From the NCBI RefSeq assembly GCF_900475415.1, contig NZ_LS483388.1, positions 792,001 to 856,000 of the forward strand: a stretch of DNA of 64,000 nt, written 5' to 3'. The notes beneath the pieces are model-generated. The model did no database searches. It was not told the origin of the DNA and saw nothing but the letters and a program-made list of their open reading frames with translations. How positions within the stretch are numbered: the first letter of the stretch is position 1; each line of letters begins with the position of its first letter. Positions 1-10,646 of the stretch are shown here, piece by piece. The translations under genes and the position numbers were made by a program. This stretch comes from Streptococcus porcinus. GTDB taxonomy: Bacteria > Bacillota > Bacilli > Lactobacillales > Streptococcaceae.

Positions 1-324
1 GTCGCGGTAGAATTGGGCATTGGTTTTGCACCTGTCCGTAAGCCGGGAAAACTACCTCGTGAAGTTGTTTCAGCAGATTATGAAAAAGAGTATGGTATAG
101 ATACTTTAACGATGCATGCAGATGCAATTAAGCCAGGACAAAGAGTTATGATTGTTGATGATTTACTGGCAACGGGTGGTACTGTTAAAGCAACGATTGA
201 GATGGTTGAAAAACTTGGCGGTATTGTTGCAGGTTGTGCTTTTATTATTGAACTAGACGGATTAAATGGTCGCAATGCTTTGAAAGATATTGACTATAAA
301 GTTCTGATGAACTTCCCTGGTTAA
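1..324 (+). CDS. apt: Adenine phosphoribosyltransferase, C-terminal part
   Basis: The gene is cut by the window edge; about 107 C-terminal residues remain and the frame is open to base 1. Apt makes AMP from adenine and PRPP in the cytosolic purine salvage pathway. The PRPP-binding signature [10 protein letters not shown] is visible about two thirds into the fragment, preceded by the streptococcal-type [11 protein letters not shown] segment, and the protein ends in VLMNFPG as is usual for Apt. The apparent start at base 13 is internal and not the true start. The next gene, dnaD, follows after about 60 bases on the same strand. Identification is firm; only the N-terminus is missing. Confidence 0.96.
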   Translation, partial: VAVELGIGFAPVRKPGKLPREVVSADYEKEYGIDTLTMHADAIKPGQRVMIVDDLLATGGTVKATIEMVEKLGGIVAGCAFIIELDGLNGRNALKDIDYKVLMNFPG

Positions 325-387
325 TAAATCTAGCAGGCGATACACTGATAGAATAGGTTTACTTGTTTAAACCTTGATAGAGGTATT

Positions 388-1071
388 ATGAGTTATTACG
401 ATAGTTATAAGTCAGGCAATTTGGTCTACCCAAGTGCCTTACTTTTTCATTTTAAAGATATTTTTTCCAATGCCGATGACTTTTTAGTATGGCAATTCTT
501 TTACTTACAAAATACAACTCGAACGCAAGAACTAGCACCTAGTCAGATTGCTAATGCCCTTGGTAAATCAGTCGCTGAAGTCAATAAATCGATTGCTAAT
601 TTGAGCAATCAAGATTTGTTGAATATGAAAACCATAAGGATTGCTGATGAAATCGAAACATTAATTGATGCTAGTCCCGTTTTTATTAAACTTGATCAGT
701 TATTGGCTAAAGAACAAACGCAAGCAGAGCCTCTTCAAGATGACACCAACCAGTTTAAGAGAATAGTTGAAGAGTTTGAACGTGAGCTGGGACGATTTCT
801 AAGTCCTTTTGAACTAGAAGATTTAGAAAAAACTATTTCAGAAGATAAGACAGACATTGAGTTGGTGCGTGAAGCCTTGAAAGAGGCAGTTTTTAATGGT
901 AAAACCAATTGGAAATATATCCAAGCAATTCTTAGAAATTGGCGGAAGGAAGGAATTACTAATCTTTACCAAGTGGAAGAACGAAAAAGAGAACGTGAAG
1001 CATCCAGTCCTTCTAACGTCTCTGTGTCAGATGACTTCTTATCAGCAATGAACTTATGGAGTGAGCAATGA
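388..1071 (+). CDS. dnaD: DnaD-type primosomal replication protein
   Basis: A 227-residue protein with an N-terminal winged-helix-like region (about residues 1-110) and a C-terminal DnaB_2/DnaD domain (about 125-195) ending in the family motif NWKYIQAILRNW. DnaD works with DnaB and DnaI in helicase loading at oriC and in replication restart in Firmicutes. The start is an ATG preceded by an AGAGG site. Its stop overlaps the nth start by 4 bases (ATGA), so the two genes are probably translationally coupled; dnaD-nth is a common Firmicute pair. The charged tail after residue 195 is likely flexible. Confidence 0.9.
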   Translation: MSYYDSYKSGNLVYPSALLFHFKDIFSNADDFLVWQFFYLQNTTRTQELAPSQIANALGKSVAEVNKSIANLSNQDLLNMKTIRIADEIETLIDASPVFIKLDQLLAKEQTQAEPLQDDTNQFKRIVEEFERELGRFLSPFELEDLEKTISEDKTDIELVREALKEAVFNGKTNWKYIQAILRNWRKEGITNLYQVEERKREREASSPSNVSVSDDFLSAMNLWSEQ

Positions 1072-1718
1072 AAATTGGACGTGACAAATTACGCCAAGTC
1101 TTAACCATTATTGGCCAGATGTTTCCAGAAGCCAAGGGTGAATTAGACTGGGATACTCCTTTTCATTTGTTGATTGCTGTCATTTTATCTGCTCAAACTA
1201 CTGATAAGGCTGTTAATAAAATTACTCCTGCTCTCTGGGCTAAATACCCTGAGATTGAAGATCTAGCTAATGCTGATTTGACTGATGTGGAGAACAGTTT
1301 GCGTACGATAGGCCTTTATAAGAATAAGGCTAAAAATATTATCAAAACAGCCCAGTTAATTTTAGCAGAGTTCAATGGTCAAATACCTAAGACGCATAAA
1401 GAACTAGAAGCATTACCGGGAGTCGGCCGGAAGACCGCTAATGTTGTCTTAGGTGAAGTTTATGGTATTCCATCAATTGCGGTTGATACGCACGTTGCTC
1501 GAGTAGCAAAAAGACTGAACATATCTGACCAAGATGCGAGTGTTGCCGAAATAGAAACTGACTTGATGAAGAAGGTGCCCAAAAAGGATTGGGTTATTAC
1601 TCATCATCGTTTGATTTTCTTTGGTCGTTACCATTGCTTAGCCAAAAAACCGAAGTGTGAGGTTTGTCCCTTGCAAAGTTATTGCCTCTACTATAAAGAA
1701 CATTCAAAGAAGGCCTAA
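1068..1718 (+). CDS. nth: Endonuclease III (DNA glycosylase/AP lyase)
   Basis: A 216-residue base-excision repair enzyme that removes oxidised pyrimidines and nicks AP sites. The helix-hairpin-helix motif LPGVGRKTANVVLG is present, followed by the catalytic aspartate region AVDTHVARV. The C-terminus carries the 4Fe-4S ligand pattern C-x6-C-x2-C-x5-C (CLAKKPKCEVCPLQSYC). Length is normal for the family. It starts inside the last codons of dnaD and ends at a hairpin that probably terminates the transcript. Confidence 0.96.
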   Translation: MKIGRDKLRQVLTIIGQMFPEAKGELDWDTPFHLLIAVILSAQTTDKAVNKITPALWAKYPEIEDLANADLTDVENSLRTIGLYKNKAKNIIKTAQLILAEFNGQIPKTHKELEALPGVGRKTANVVLGEVYGIPSIAVDTHVARVAKRLNISDQDASVAEIETDLMKKVPKKDWVITHHRLIFFGRYHCLAKKPKCEVCPLQSYCLYYKEHSKKA

Positions 1719-1732
1719 CAAGGCTTTCTTTT
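1706..1732 (+). terminator. Probable terminator after nth
   Basis: AAAGAAGGCCT pairs with AGGCTTTCTTT around a short loop and is followed by TTTTAG. The 5' arm overlaps the nth stop codon. Confidence 0.6.
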
Positions 1733-1748
1733 AGTTTTGCTACTATTT

Positions 1749-1757
1749 TGATATAAT
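1749..1757 (+). promoter_or_regulatory. Extended -10 promoter of trmK
   Basis: TGATATAAT is an extended -10 (TGn-TATAAT) about 30 bases upstream of the trmK start. No good -35 is seen at the usual distance, as expected for an extended -10 promoter. Confidence 0.55.
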
Positions 1758-1787
1758 ATAGCGAGTAATAGTTAGAAAGATGAGATA

Positions 1788-2474
1788 ATGGAGACAATTT
1801 TATCAAAGCGTCTGCAGATGGTAGCAGACTATATCCCTTATAACCGTAAGTTACTGGATGTTGGAAGTGATCATGCTTATTTACCCATCGCCTTAGTTGA
1901 ACGTGGAGACATTGAAGCTGCTATCGCAGGTGAAGTTGTTCAAGGGCCTTTTTTATCTGCTCAAAAGAATATTAAGACTTCAGGCCTAGATAAGCAAATA
2001 GAAGCTCGTCTAGCTAGTGGTTTAGAGGCTATGAACCTTGAAGACCATATCAAGACGATTAGCATTTGTGGTATGGGAGGTCGTCTCATCGCTGAAATCT
2101 TAGAAGCAGGGAAAGAAAAATTGGTAGGCGTTGAAACGCTTGTCTTACAACCTAACAATCGTGAAGATGACTTACGTCATTGGCTAGCAGCTAATCAATT
2201 TACCATCGCAGCTGAAAGTATTTTAGAAGAAAATGGTAAATATTATGAGATTATTCAGGCTCTACCTGGCTCTAAAGCGTTAACTGATTTAGAGTGTCGT
2301 TTCGGTCCTCTATTGTCTAAAGAAAAATCGCCAATTTTTAGAGCCAAATGGCAAAGAGAGCTAGACAAACTGACCCATGCTCTTTCTTGTGTCCCAGAAG
2401 ATAATCAAGTGGACCGCTCGGCCATTTCCCAAAAAATGAAAATTATAAAGGAGATGCTAATCGATGAAAGTTAG
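1788..2474 (+). CDS. trmK: tRNA (adenine22-N1)-methyltransferase
   Basis: A 228-residue class I SAM-dependent methyltransferase of the COG2384/TrmK family, which makes m1A22 in tRNA. The SAM-binding motif [12 protein letters not shown] lies near residues 23-34 and the family-specific [14 protein letters not shown] segment near residue 120. The start is an ATG after an AAGATGAG site. The gene overlaps the following Nif3-like gene by 11 bases. The trmK-Nif3 pair is conserved in Firmicutes. Confidence 0.9.
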   Translation: METILSKRLQMVADYIPYNRKLLDVGSDHAYLPIALVERGDIEAAIAGEVVQGPFLSAQKNIKTSGLDKQIEARLASGLEAMNLEDHIKTISICGMGGRLIAEILEAGKEKLVGVETLVLQPNNREDDLRHWLAANQFTIAAESILEENGKYYEIIQALPGSKALTDLECRFGPLLSKEKSPIFRAKWQRELDKLTHALSCVPEDNQVDRSAISQKMKIIKEMLIDES

Positions 2475-3252
2475 AGATGTTATAAAGAAGTATGAAGCGT
2501 TTTGTCCGCCAGAATTATCAATGACTGGTGATGTTTTTGGATTACAAGTTGGGAGTTTTGAACAAGAAATTGATAAGGTCATGGTAACCTTGGACATTCG
2601 GGAACAGACTGTACAAGAAGCGATATCAGCCAATGTGGGCTTGATTATCACGAAGCATGCCCCTATTTTTAAAGGGCTTAAAGATTTAGTAGCTAGCCCT
2701 CAACGCAATATATTACTGGATTTGGTTAAACATGACATTGCTGTTTATGTCAGTCATACTAACATTGACGTTGTACCTGGTGGTTTAAACGATTGGTTTT
2801 GCCAGCTTTTAGATATTTATGACCGAGATTATTTATCTGAGACTCAAGAGGGCTATGGAATCGGTCGTATTGGTAATGTTGATCCTATTCATCTGGAAGA
2901 TCTTGCCCTTAAAGTAAAGGAAGTTTTTGCTTTAGATACTGTTCGCTTGATACGATACAATCAGGATAATCCGCTCATTAAACGTGTGGCCATTTGTGGA
3001 GGTTCTGGGGATGATTTTTATCAAGATGCTATTAAAAAGCATGCTGATCTTTACATAACAGGAGATATTTATTACCACACCGCTCAGGAAATGCTAACTG
3101 AGGGGTTATTGGCCCTTGATCCTGGTCATCATATTGAAGTCTTGTTTATTGAGAAGATAGTTGAAAAACTGACAGAATGGCAGCTTGATGAAAATTGGCC
3201 ACTAAAGATTTTAGCTAGTCAAGTCTCAACCAACCCATTTAGTCATTTATAA
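2464..3252 (+). CDS. Nif3-like dinuclear metal centre protein (DUF34)
   Basis: A 262-residue member of the Nif3/YqfO family (DUF34), which forms a hexameric ring with a two-metal site. Some members act as GTP cyclohydrolase-like or general hydrolases, but the role here is not established. Visible landmarks are [10 protein letters not shown] (metal-binding His), [16 protein letters not shown] in the middle, and GGSGDDF with [13 protein letters not shown] near the C-terminus. It lacks the PII/CutA-like insertion found in longer family members. It is encoded in frame overlap with trmK and directly before a metal transporter gene. Confidence 0.88.
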   Translation: MKVRDVIKKYEAFCPPELSMTGDVFGLQVGSFEQEIDKVMVTLDIREQTVQEAISANVGLIITKHAPIFKGLKDLVASPQRNILLDLVKHDIAVYVSHTNIDVVPGGLNDWFCQLLDIYDRDYLSETQEGYGIGRIGNVDPIHLEDLALKVKEVFALDTVRLIRYNQDNPLIKRVAICGGSGDDFYQDAIKKHADLYITGDIYYHTAQEMLTEGLLALDPGHHIEVLFIEKIVEKLTEWQLDENWPLKILASQVSTNPFSHL

Positions 3253-3266
3253 AGGTGAGGTTTTCT

Positions 3267-4088
3267 ATGAATTGGTTAATTAACCAAAACCCAGTTTTCC
3301 TAGCGTTTTTAGCAGGTCTCTTTACCTGGGGCTGTACTATCTTAGGAGCTGCTATTGTTTTCTTTTTTAAACGGATTAGCAGAAAACTTTTGGATGTGAT
3401 GATGGGTTTTGCGGCTGGAGTTATGATAGCAGCTTCATTTTGGTCCTTGTTAGCACCATCTATTGAATATGCTAAATCTGATTATGGACAATGGTCTTGG
3501 CTACCAGCTGCTATTGGTTTCTTGGTAGGAGCTCTCTTTATTAGAAGTATTGATGCTATTGTTCCTCATTTACATTTGGATAAAAATATGTCTGAAATGG
3601 AAGGATTGAAGCCTGAGAAAAGGTTATCAAAGACAGCCCTTTTATTTTTAGCCATTACCATCCACAATATTCCCGAAGGTTTAGCAATTGGTGTCACTTT
3701 TGGGTCTTTGGAACATACTGGGGCTTCTAAACTAGCCCTTTTGGGTGCTTTAAGTTTAGCAATTGGTATAGGTCTTCAAAATGTTCCGGAAGGAGCAGCG
3801 TTATCAATTCCTATCCGTGCAGATGGTAAGAGTCGTCTCAACGCTTTTTACTGGGGAGCAATGTCAGCTATTGTTGAGCCGATTGGGGCAATTTTAGGTG
3901 CTGCATTAGTCATTATTATGATGCCTGCCTTGCCTTATGCTCTGTCGTTTGCAGCTGGAGCAATGCTTTTTGTGGTTGTTGAAGAATTGATTCCTGAGTC
4001 ACAGACAAATGGTAACACTGATATCGCCACTATGGGCTTGATGCTCGGTTTTGTATTGATGATGATTTTAGATGTAGCTTTAGGCTAG
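3267..4088 (+). CDS. ZIP-family metal transporter
   Basis: A 273-residue polytopic membrane protein of the ZIP family (GufA/ZupT type), importing divalent metals such as zinc. The two metal-binding helix motifs are clear: HNIPEGLAIGV and NVPEGAALSIP, with an acidic VEEL later. About eight transmembrane helices are visible. I chose the ATG at 3267 rather than the GTG at 3255 because AAAGGTGAGG (3251-3260) then lies at proper Shine-Dalgarno distance. It follows the Nif3-like gene almost without gap. The metal specificity cannot be read from sequence. Confidence 0.9.
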   Translation: MNWLINQNPVFLAFLAGLFTWGCTILGAAIVFFFKRISRKLLDVMMGFAAGVMIAASFWSLLAPSIEYAKSDYGQWSWLPAAIGFLVGALFIRSIDAIVPHLHLDKNMSEMEGLKPEKRLSKTALLFLAITIHNIPEGLAIGVTFGSLEHTGASKLALLGALSLAIGIGLQNVPEGAALSIPIRADGKSRLNAFYWGAMSAIVEPIGAILGAALVIIMMPALPYALSFAAGAMLFVVVEELIPESQTNGNTDIATMGLMLGFVLMMILDVALG

Positions 4089-4098
4089 AAAGGTTACT

Positions 4099-5199
4099 AT
4101 GAAAGTAGCAATTATCGGAGCAGGGATTGTCGGCTCCACTGTAGCTTATTATTTACACAGAAGTGGCATTACAGATGTCACTATTTTTGATGATGGGCAT
4201 GGGCAAGCAACCAAAGCAGCAGCTGGCATTATTTGTCCGTGGTTTTCCAAAAGACGAAACAAGGCTTGGTATCAACTTGCCAGCAATGGAGCAAGTTTTT
4301 ATCAAACGCTGATACGAGATTTAGCAGAAGAAGGGATAAGGCCCAGCTTTTATCAAAAAAATGGTGTTTATCTTCTCAAAAAAGACAACAGTAAGTTAGA
4401 AGAATTAAAAGCTTTAGCCGAGAGTCGCCGACAAGAAGCTCCTTTAATTGGTGATGTAAGGATTCTTGATAAAGGAGCGGTTGCCAAAGAGTTTCCTGGG
4501 CTAGAAGGATTTCAGCGCCTCCTTTTTGCTGAAGGAGGTGCGCGGGTTGACGGTGCCAAACTTTGCCAGACTCTCTTAATGGCTACTCCTTATCAGCTGG
4601 TGACTGGCAAGGTTTCTCTCATAAAAAAAGGGGATACTTTTAGTATTCAAAAGCAAACTTTTGATCATATTTTTCTCTGTACTGGTGCTTGGTTAGGGCA
4701 GATACTTGAACCGTTAGGTTATCAAGTTGATATTCGTCCACAAAAAGGGCAACTAATCGATTACCAACTAAGGGATCTAGCTACTGATCAACTACCAGTG
4801 GTCATGCCAGAAGGAGAAATCGATCTAATTCCTTTTTTAGATGGGCATTTAGCCCTCGGTGCCAGTCATGAAAATGATCAAGCTTTTGATCTCTCCGTTG
4901 ATGAGGATGTTTTGATGGCTCTAGAAGAATCAGCTCAACATTACTATCCAGAATTAGACAGGTCTTTACGCCAAACAGTAAGGGTTGGCACGCGGGCCTA
5001 TTCTAGTGATTTTTTACCCTTTTTCGGAGAAGTACCTGGTATGAAGGGGGCCTTTGCAGCTAGTGGGCTAGGTTCTTCTGGGCTAACAGTAGGTCCCTTG
5101 ATTGGACGCGAACTTGTAGCTTTGCTATTGCAAGACGAAAAGATACTGGATATTACCAATTATCCTATCCAAAACTATGTAAAATACAGTAAAATGTGA
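4099..5199 (+). CDS. FAD-dependent oxidoreductase, DadA/glycine oxidase-like
   Basis: A 366-residue DAO-family flavoprotein. The N-terminal Rossmann motif GAGIVGSTVAYYL binds FAD, and the C-terminal SGLGSSGLTVGP segment matches the FAD-binding end of D-amino-acid dehydrogenase/glycine-oxidase enzymes. The probable reaction is oxidation of a D-amino or N-substituted amino acid, but the substrate is unknown. It is 10 bases downstream of the ZIP transporter, in the same transcription unit, and ends just before the rmlA promoter. Confidence 0.85.
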   Translation: MKVAIIGAGIVGSTVAYYLHRSGITDVTIFDDGHGQATKAAAGIICPWFSKRRNKAWYQLASNGASFYQTLIRDLAEEGIRPSFYQKNGVYLLKKDNSKLEELKALAESRRQEAPLIGDVRILDKGAVAKEFPGLEGFQRLLFAEGGARVDGAKLCQTLLMATPYQLVTGKVSLIKKGDTFSIQKQTFDHIFLCTGAWLGQILEPLGYQVDIRPQKGQLIDYQLRDLATDQLPVVMPEGEIDLIPFLDGHLALGASHENDQAFDLSVDEDVLMALEESAQHYYPELDRSLRQTVRVGTRAYSSDFLPFFGEVPGMKGAFAASGLGSSGLTVGPLIGRELVALLLQDEKILDITNYPIQNYVKYSKM

Positions 5200-5224
5200 C
5201 ATCAATCTTAAAAAATGATAGAAT
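5196..5224 (+). promoter_or_regulatory. Promoter of the rhamnose operon
   Basis: GTGACA (5196-5201) and TAGAAT (5219-5224) are separated by exactly 17 bases. The -35 overlaps the end of the preceding oxidoreductase gene. The rmlA ATG follows 30 bases after the -10, with AGGAG before it. Confidence 0.65.
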
Positions 5225-5254
5225 GTTAGAGACTATAAGAAATAGGAGATTAGC

Positions 5255-6124
5255 ATGAAAGGTATTATTCTTGCTGGTGGGTCTGGGACTCGCCTTTACC
5301 CATTAACACGTGCCGCATCAAAGCAATTGATGCCTATTTACGATAAACCGATGATTTATTATCCGCTGTCAACTTTGATGTTGGCGGGGATTAAGGAGAT
5401 CCTCATTATTTCAACACCCCAAGATTTACCACGGTTTGAGGATTTGTTAGGAGATGGTAGTGAATTTGGCATTTCATTGTCTTATGCTGAGCAACCAAGT
5501 CCTGATGGTCTTGCTCAAGCCTTTATCATTGGTGAAGACTTCATTGGTGACGATCACGTGGCTCTCATTTTAGGTGATAACATTTACCATGGCAATGGCC
5601 TTACAAAAATGTTACAAAAGGCTGCCGCAAAAGAAAAAGGAGCGACTGTTTTTGGTTATCAAGTTAAAGACCCTGAGCGTTTTGGAGTGGTTGAATTTGA
5701 TCAAGAGATGAATGCCGTGTCAATTGAAGAAAAACCTGAAGTACCAAAATCAAATTATGCAGTAACTGGTCTTTATTTCTATGATAATGATGTTGTTGAA
5801 ATTGCGAAAAATATTAAGCCAAGTCCTCGTGGTGAGTTAGAGATCACAGATGTTAATAAAGCCTATTTAGACCGTGGAGACTTATCAGTTGAGCTGATGG
5901 GACGTGGTTTTGCTTGGTTAGATACAGGTACTCACGAAAGCTTACTTGAAGCATCTCAATACATTGAAACAGTTCAACGGTTGCAAAATGCTCAAGTTGC
6001 CAACCTTGAAGAAATTGCCTACCGTATGGGCTATATCAGCAAAGAAGATGTGCATAACTTAGCACAAGCATTGAAGAAAAACGAGTATGGTCAATACCTT
6101 TTACGTTTGATTGGAGAAGCTTAA
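5255..6124 (+). CDS. rmlA: Glucose-1-phosphate thymidylyltransferase
   Basis: A 289-residue nucleotidyltransferase that makes dTDP-glucose, the first step of dTDP-L-rhamnose synthesis. The nucleotide-binding [11 protein letters not shown] motif is at residues 8-18, followed by [10 protein letters not shown] and the acceptor-site motif [20 protein letters not shown]. Length is exactly typical. Rhamnose from this pathway builds the polyrhamnose cell-wall carbohydrate of pyogenic streptococci. Its stop overlaps the rmlC start (TAATG). rmlD is not in this window. Confidence 0.97.
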   Translation: MKGIILAGGSGTRLYPLTRAASKQLMPIYDKPMIYYPLSTLMLAGIKEILIISTPQDLPRFEDLLGDGSEFGISLSYAEQPSPDGLAQAFIIGEDFIGDDHVALILGDNIYHGNGLTKMLQKAAAKEKGATVFGYQVKDPERFGVVEFDQEMNAVSIEEKPEVPKSNYAVTGLYFYDNDVVEIAKNIKPSPRGELEITDVNKAYLDRGDLSVELMGRGFAWLDTGTHESLLEASQYIETVQRLQNAQVANLEEIAYRMGYISKEDVHNLAQALKKNEYGQYLLRLIGEA

Positions 6125-6720
6125 TGTCAGAACAGTTTTTTGATAAAGAATTAGCTTGTCACCCTATTGAAGCAATTCCAGGCTTATTAGAATTCGATAT
6201 TCCGGTTCGTGGTGATAACCGTGGGTGGTTTAAGGAAAACTTCCAAAAAGAAAAAATGATTCCCCTAGGCTTTCCTGAAAGCTTTTTTACAGAAGGTAAA
6301 CTACAAAACAATGTATCTTTTTCTCGGAAAAACGTCCTTCGTGGCTTGCATGCTGAACCTTGGGATAAATACATTTCGGTAGCTGACCAAGGTAAGGTTT
6401 TGGGAACTTGGGTTGATTTACGCCAAGGTGACTCTTTTGGTCATGTGTATCAAACGATTATTGATGCATCAAAAGGAATCTTTGTTCCGCGTGGTGTGGC
6501 CAATGGTTTCCAAGTTTTATCCGAAACAGTTTCGTACAGCTATTTGGTAAATGACTATTGGGCATTAGAATTAAAACCAAAATATGCCTTTGTGAACTAT
6601 GCAGATCCAAGTCTAGGCATTCAATGGGAGAATTTAGAGGCAGCTGAAGTATCAGATGCTGATAAAAACCATCCTTATTTAAAAGATGTTAAACCATTGC
6701 AGAAAGAAGACTTATCATAA
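6124..6720 (+). CDS. rmlC: dTDP-4-dehydrorhamnose 3,5-epimerase family protein
   Basis: A 198-residue RmlC-family cupin that epimerises dTDP-4-keto-6-deoxyglucose at C3 and C5. DNRGWFKENF and LRGLHAEPWDKY (with the catalytic His) and FVPRGVANGFQVL are visible. It is slightly longer and more divergent than enteric RmlC, as in other streptococci, where this gene has also been called cpsFP or rfbC. It is translationally coupled to rmlA and followed 44 bases later by rmlB. Confidence 0.93.
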   Translation: MSEQFFDKELACHPIEAIPGLLEFDIPVRGDNRGWFKENFQKEKMIPLGFPESFFTEGKLQNNVSFSRKNVLRGLHAEPWDKYISVADQGKVLGTWVDLRQGDSFGHVYQTIIDASKGIFVPRGVANGFQVLSETVSYSYLVNDYWALELKPKYAFVNYADPSLGIQWENLEAAEVSDADKNHPYLKDVKPLQKEDLS

Positions 6721-6731
6721 AAGTGTTTTAG

Positions 6732-7811
<1,080 letters not shown>

Positions 7812-7834
7812 TTTTATGGAACTGAGATAATAAA

Positions 7835-9589
7835 TTGGACAAGTTAAATATTAGCAAAAAATTAAAGTGGAACTTCAACTTAAATGGTATTAGACCTTAT
7901 CTAATACTATTTTTCTATTGTTTAGTATTAGTATTTCTATCGCACAATGTTATTAATAGAGCAGATTCGGATATCGAATTTCATATGGCTAGAATTGTTG
8001 GATTAGCACAGTCAATTAGAAATTTTGATTTTCTACCAAACTTAAATTATCTGTTTGGAAATGGGATTGGTTATGCTACGCCTATGTTTTACGGTCAATG
8101 GTTGCTTTACCCTTCGTCCGTATTATTTATATTTACAAAATCGATAAAACTATCTGTCGCTCTTTATGCATTTATTATTAGTTTTGTAGGAAGTTCGGGC
8201 TCATATTATTTTTTTAGGAAGATTAATAACAATTCACTTTTTACACTTTTAGTAGCTATGTTAAACCCATTAGTTTATTGTAATTTCGGCTATGGGATGA
8301 TAGCAAGTACAGCATTAATTCCTTTCTTACTACTGGCCTTGTATTTAATCCTTTTTGAAAAGAAAAAAGCAGGTTTGTTATTAGGGATTGTAGTTGCATT
8401 ATTAGTTCAAACTCATATTATTTCCACTGTTATTTTAGCATTAAATGTAGTAGCTTTTTTAATTATTTTCTTTGATAAAATAACAATACATTCAATAGTT
8501 GAATTTATAAAATCTATAATAGTTGCTCTAATGTTAAGTATTGGTTTTATTTTTCAATTCATCGAACAATCCAGGTCTCAAGTTTTCTTTGCAAATTGGA
8601 CGACAAGACCTTTCATGGGAATGAGTGGAAATTCAAAAAGTTTTTACGAAGTTATTGAGTCATTATTTAATACAACTACATCAGCGACAACAATTGCAGT
8701 AGCATCTCCATTAATTATTTTTATATCTTTTTTAGCCATCTCTATCCTGCTAGAATGGAAAAATATTTCCAATACAAGTAAAAAACTATTCTTGCTAGCA
8801 TTAATTTTACTTATTTTCTCGTCTAGTGTCTTACCATGGAATGAATTAAAGTACACCATTTTAGGGATACTACAATGGCCTACAAGAATTATAACCTTTA
8901 TACCTAGTTTAATAGTTCTCGCATTTGTCATAGAAGAAAAGTCGACAAAAAAAGCATTTTATTCCTTTGTAATTGCTCTCTCTCTTTTTTCCTCGATTGT
9001 AATTTTTAGAAACCAAACTGATTCAAAGGCATTTAGCAATAGACTTGAACAAAAAATGAAGTCGCTTTATTATGGTAGTAAAGAGTTGAATGGCTTTTCT
9101 GGGATGGAATATTTGACAATCGATATTAACTATAAGGAAGCAAATAACAGAAATTTTCTCTTGGATTTTCCGAAAAAGACCAAATCTTACACTCTTTCAA
9201 ATGTGAAAGAGGGATATAATAAATTATCATTTGATTTTAAAGTCGGTCATTCTAAGACTCGTATTGTTTTGCCTAGAATTTGGTACAAAGGCCTAGTTGC
9301 AGACTATACTGATGGTGCGACTGGAAGTCAGCCAAAGCTTGACCAGATGACATTAACAAATAAAGAAATTATATCAAGACAATTAGAGCATAGGCCAAAA
9401 GTTAAGCAAAAAGTTTTAGAGAACGGTAGGGCAGTTTTAGAAGTAAATAGAAGTGGACATGTTGAAGTAACTTATAAGAAAACAAAGTTGCAAAAAATTG
9501 GGTTTATTTTAGAAACAATATCTTGGATAATTGTTTTAATTTTTATATTTTTAAAAAAACAAATAAAGAATTATCGCTCCAGTGACTAG
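7835..9589 (+). CDS. Large polytopic membrane protein, probable GT-C/YfhO-like glycosyltransferase
   Basis: A 584-residue protein with about 11-13 transmembrane segments in the first 400 residues, an extracellular-looking soluble region (about 400-550), and a final helix (about 550-575). The acidic NRADSDIEFH in the first outside loop fits the Asp/Glu-containing loop of GT-C enzymes. The start is taken as TTG at 7835 because no ATG is available upstream of the first helix; the ribosome site is weak. The next gene is a GtrB-like GT2, the usual partner that makes the undecaprenyl-phosphate-sugar donor. A role in adding a sugar to teichoic acid or cell-wall polysaccharide outside the membrane is inferred. 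The coding sequence is visibly more AT-rich than its neighbours. Confidence 0.7.
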   Translation: MDKLNISKKLKWNFNLNGIRPYLILFFYCLVLVFLSHNVINRADSDIEFHMARIVGLAQSIRNFDFLPNLNYLFGNGIGYATPMFYGQWLLYPSSVLFIFTKSIKLSVALYAFIISFVGSSGSYYFFRKINNNSLFTLLVAMLNPLVYCNFGYGMIASTALIPFLLLALYLILFEKKKAGLLLGIVVALLVQTHIISTVILALNVVAFLIIFFDKITIHSIVEFIKSIIVALMLSIGFIFQFIEQSRSQVFFANWTTRPFMGMSGNSKSFYEVIESLFNTTTSATTIAVASPLIIFISFLAISILLEWKNISNTSKKLFLLALILLIFSSSVLPWNELKYTILGILQWPTRIITFIPSLIVLAFVIEEKSTKKAFYSFVIALSLFSSIVIFRNQTDSKAFSNRLEQKMKSLYYGSKELNGFSGMEYLTIDINYKEANNRNFLLDFPKKTKSYTLSNVKEGYNKLSFDFKVGHSKTRIVLPRIWYKGLVADYTDGATGSQPKLDQMTLTNKEIISRQLEHRPKVKQKVLENGRAVLEVNRSGHVEVTYKKTKLQKIGFILETISWIIVLIFIFLKKQIKNYRSSD

Positions 9590-9610
9590 ATTGCCATAGA
9601 TAGGATTAGT

Positions 9611-10549
9611 ATGCAAAATAAAAGACAATTATTATCTCTTATAATTCCTTGTTATAATGAAGAAGAATCCATTAGGTTATTTTTGAAAGAAACTCAGAAA
9701 TTTGAGTTTCAGTTATCAAATTATCTTGATTTTGAGTATATTTTTGTAAATGATGGTTCAAAGGATAAAACTTTAGAGGTTTTAAGAGACATTTCTTCAA
9801 AAATAAGTAACGTTCACTATCTCTCTTTTTCTCGCAATTTTGGCAAAGAAAGTGCTTTGTTAGCAGGTCTAGAACATGCGCAAGGTGACTATGTCGCGGT
9901 CATGGACGCTGACTTACAGGATCCACCAGAATTGCTAATAGACATGTATAAAAAAATACAAGAGGGTTATGATATTGTTGGGACACGCCGAAAGGATCGA
10001 GAAGGTGAACCACCAATAAGGACATTTTTTGCAAAAATGTTTTATAAAATTATCAATTCTGTTTCTGATACAAAGATTGTTGATGGAGCAAGAGATTTTC
10101 GTTTAATGACAAGACAAGTAGTTGACAGCATTCTTGAGATGGGAGAGGTCAATCGCTTTTCAAAGGGAATTTTTGCATGGGTGGGCTATAATACCTATTA
10201 TATCTCTTTCGAAAATAGAGAAAGAGTTGCCGGTGAAACCTCTTGGAATTTTTGGCAGCTGGTCAAGTACTCAATGGAAGGCTTTATTAATTTTTCAGAA
10301 GCTTTGCTTAGTATAGCAACCTATAGTGGTATTTTATCTTTTATCCTATCAATTATTGGCATTATTTTTGTTATTATCCGAAAACTTACAGTTGGTGGCA
10401 GTGTAAACGGTTGGGCAAGTATTATTGTTGTTATTCTATTTATTGGTGGTCTTCAATTACTGTGCTTAGGTATCTTAGGCAAGTATGTTGCTAAAATTTT
10501 CCTAGAAACCAAAAAACGGCCTGTTTACATTATTAAAGAACATGGTTGA
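9611..10549 (+). CDS. GtrB-like family 2 glycosyltransferase
   Basis: A 312-residue GT2 enzyme of the GtrB/CsbB/DPM1 type, which transfers a sugar from a nucleotide donor to undecaprenyl phosphate on the inner face of the membrane. The GT-A fold starts with SLIIPCYNEEESI, the metal/donor motif is MDADLQDPPEL, and two transmembrane helices (about residues 230-250 and 265-290) close the protein. It lies 21 bases after the GT-C-like gene and the pair resembles B. subtilis csbB-yfhO. Which sugar and which acceptor cannot be read from the sequence. Confidence 0.85.
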   Translation: MQNKRQLLSLIIPCYNEEESIRLFLKETQKFEFQLSNYLDFEYIFVNDGSKDKTLEVLRDISSKISNVHYLSFSRNFGKESALLAGLEHAQGDYVAVMDADLQDPPELLIDMYKKIQEGYDIVGTRRKDREGEPPIRTFFAKMFYKIINSVSDTKIVDGARDFRLMTRQVVDSILEMGEVNRFSKGIFAWVGYNTYYISFENRERVAGETSWNFWQLVKYSMEGFINFSEALLSIATYSGILSFILSIIGIIFVIIRKLTVGGSVNGWASIIVVILFIGGLQLLCLGILGKYVAKIFLETKKRPVYIIKEHG

Positions 10550-10600
10550 TCAAATCTATACACCAAGATACTTCTAGACCTGTCATTGGCTAGTTAAAAA

Positions 10601-10646
10601 AATAAAATTAGAGTGATATTCTTAATAATATCACTCTAATTTTATT
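10601..10646. terminator. Bidirectional terminator between the GT2 gene and the 63-residue protein gene
   Basis: A perfect 20-base inverted repeat (10601-10620 with 10627-10646) around a 6-base loop has A-rich and T-rich flanks, so it can stop transcription from both sides. It overlaps the stop codon of the minus-strand gene. Confidence 0.85.

Noticed and set aside
353-372. AGGTTTA/TTAAACCT palindrome between apt and dnaD as a terminator
   Set aside because: Weak AT-rich stem without T-run; no reason to separate the two genes.
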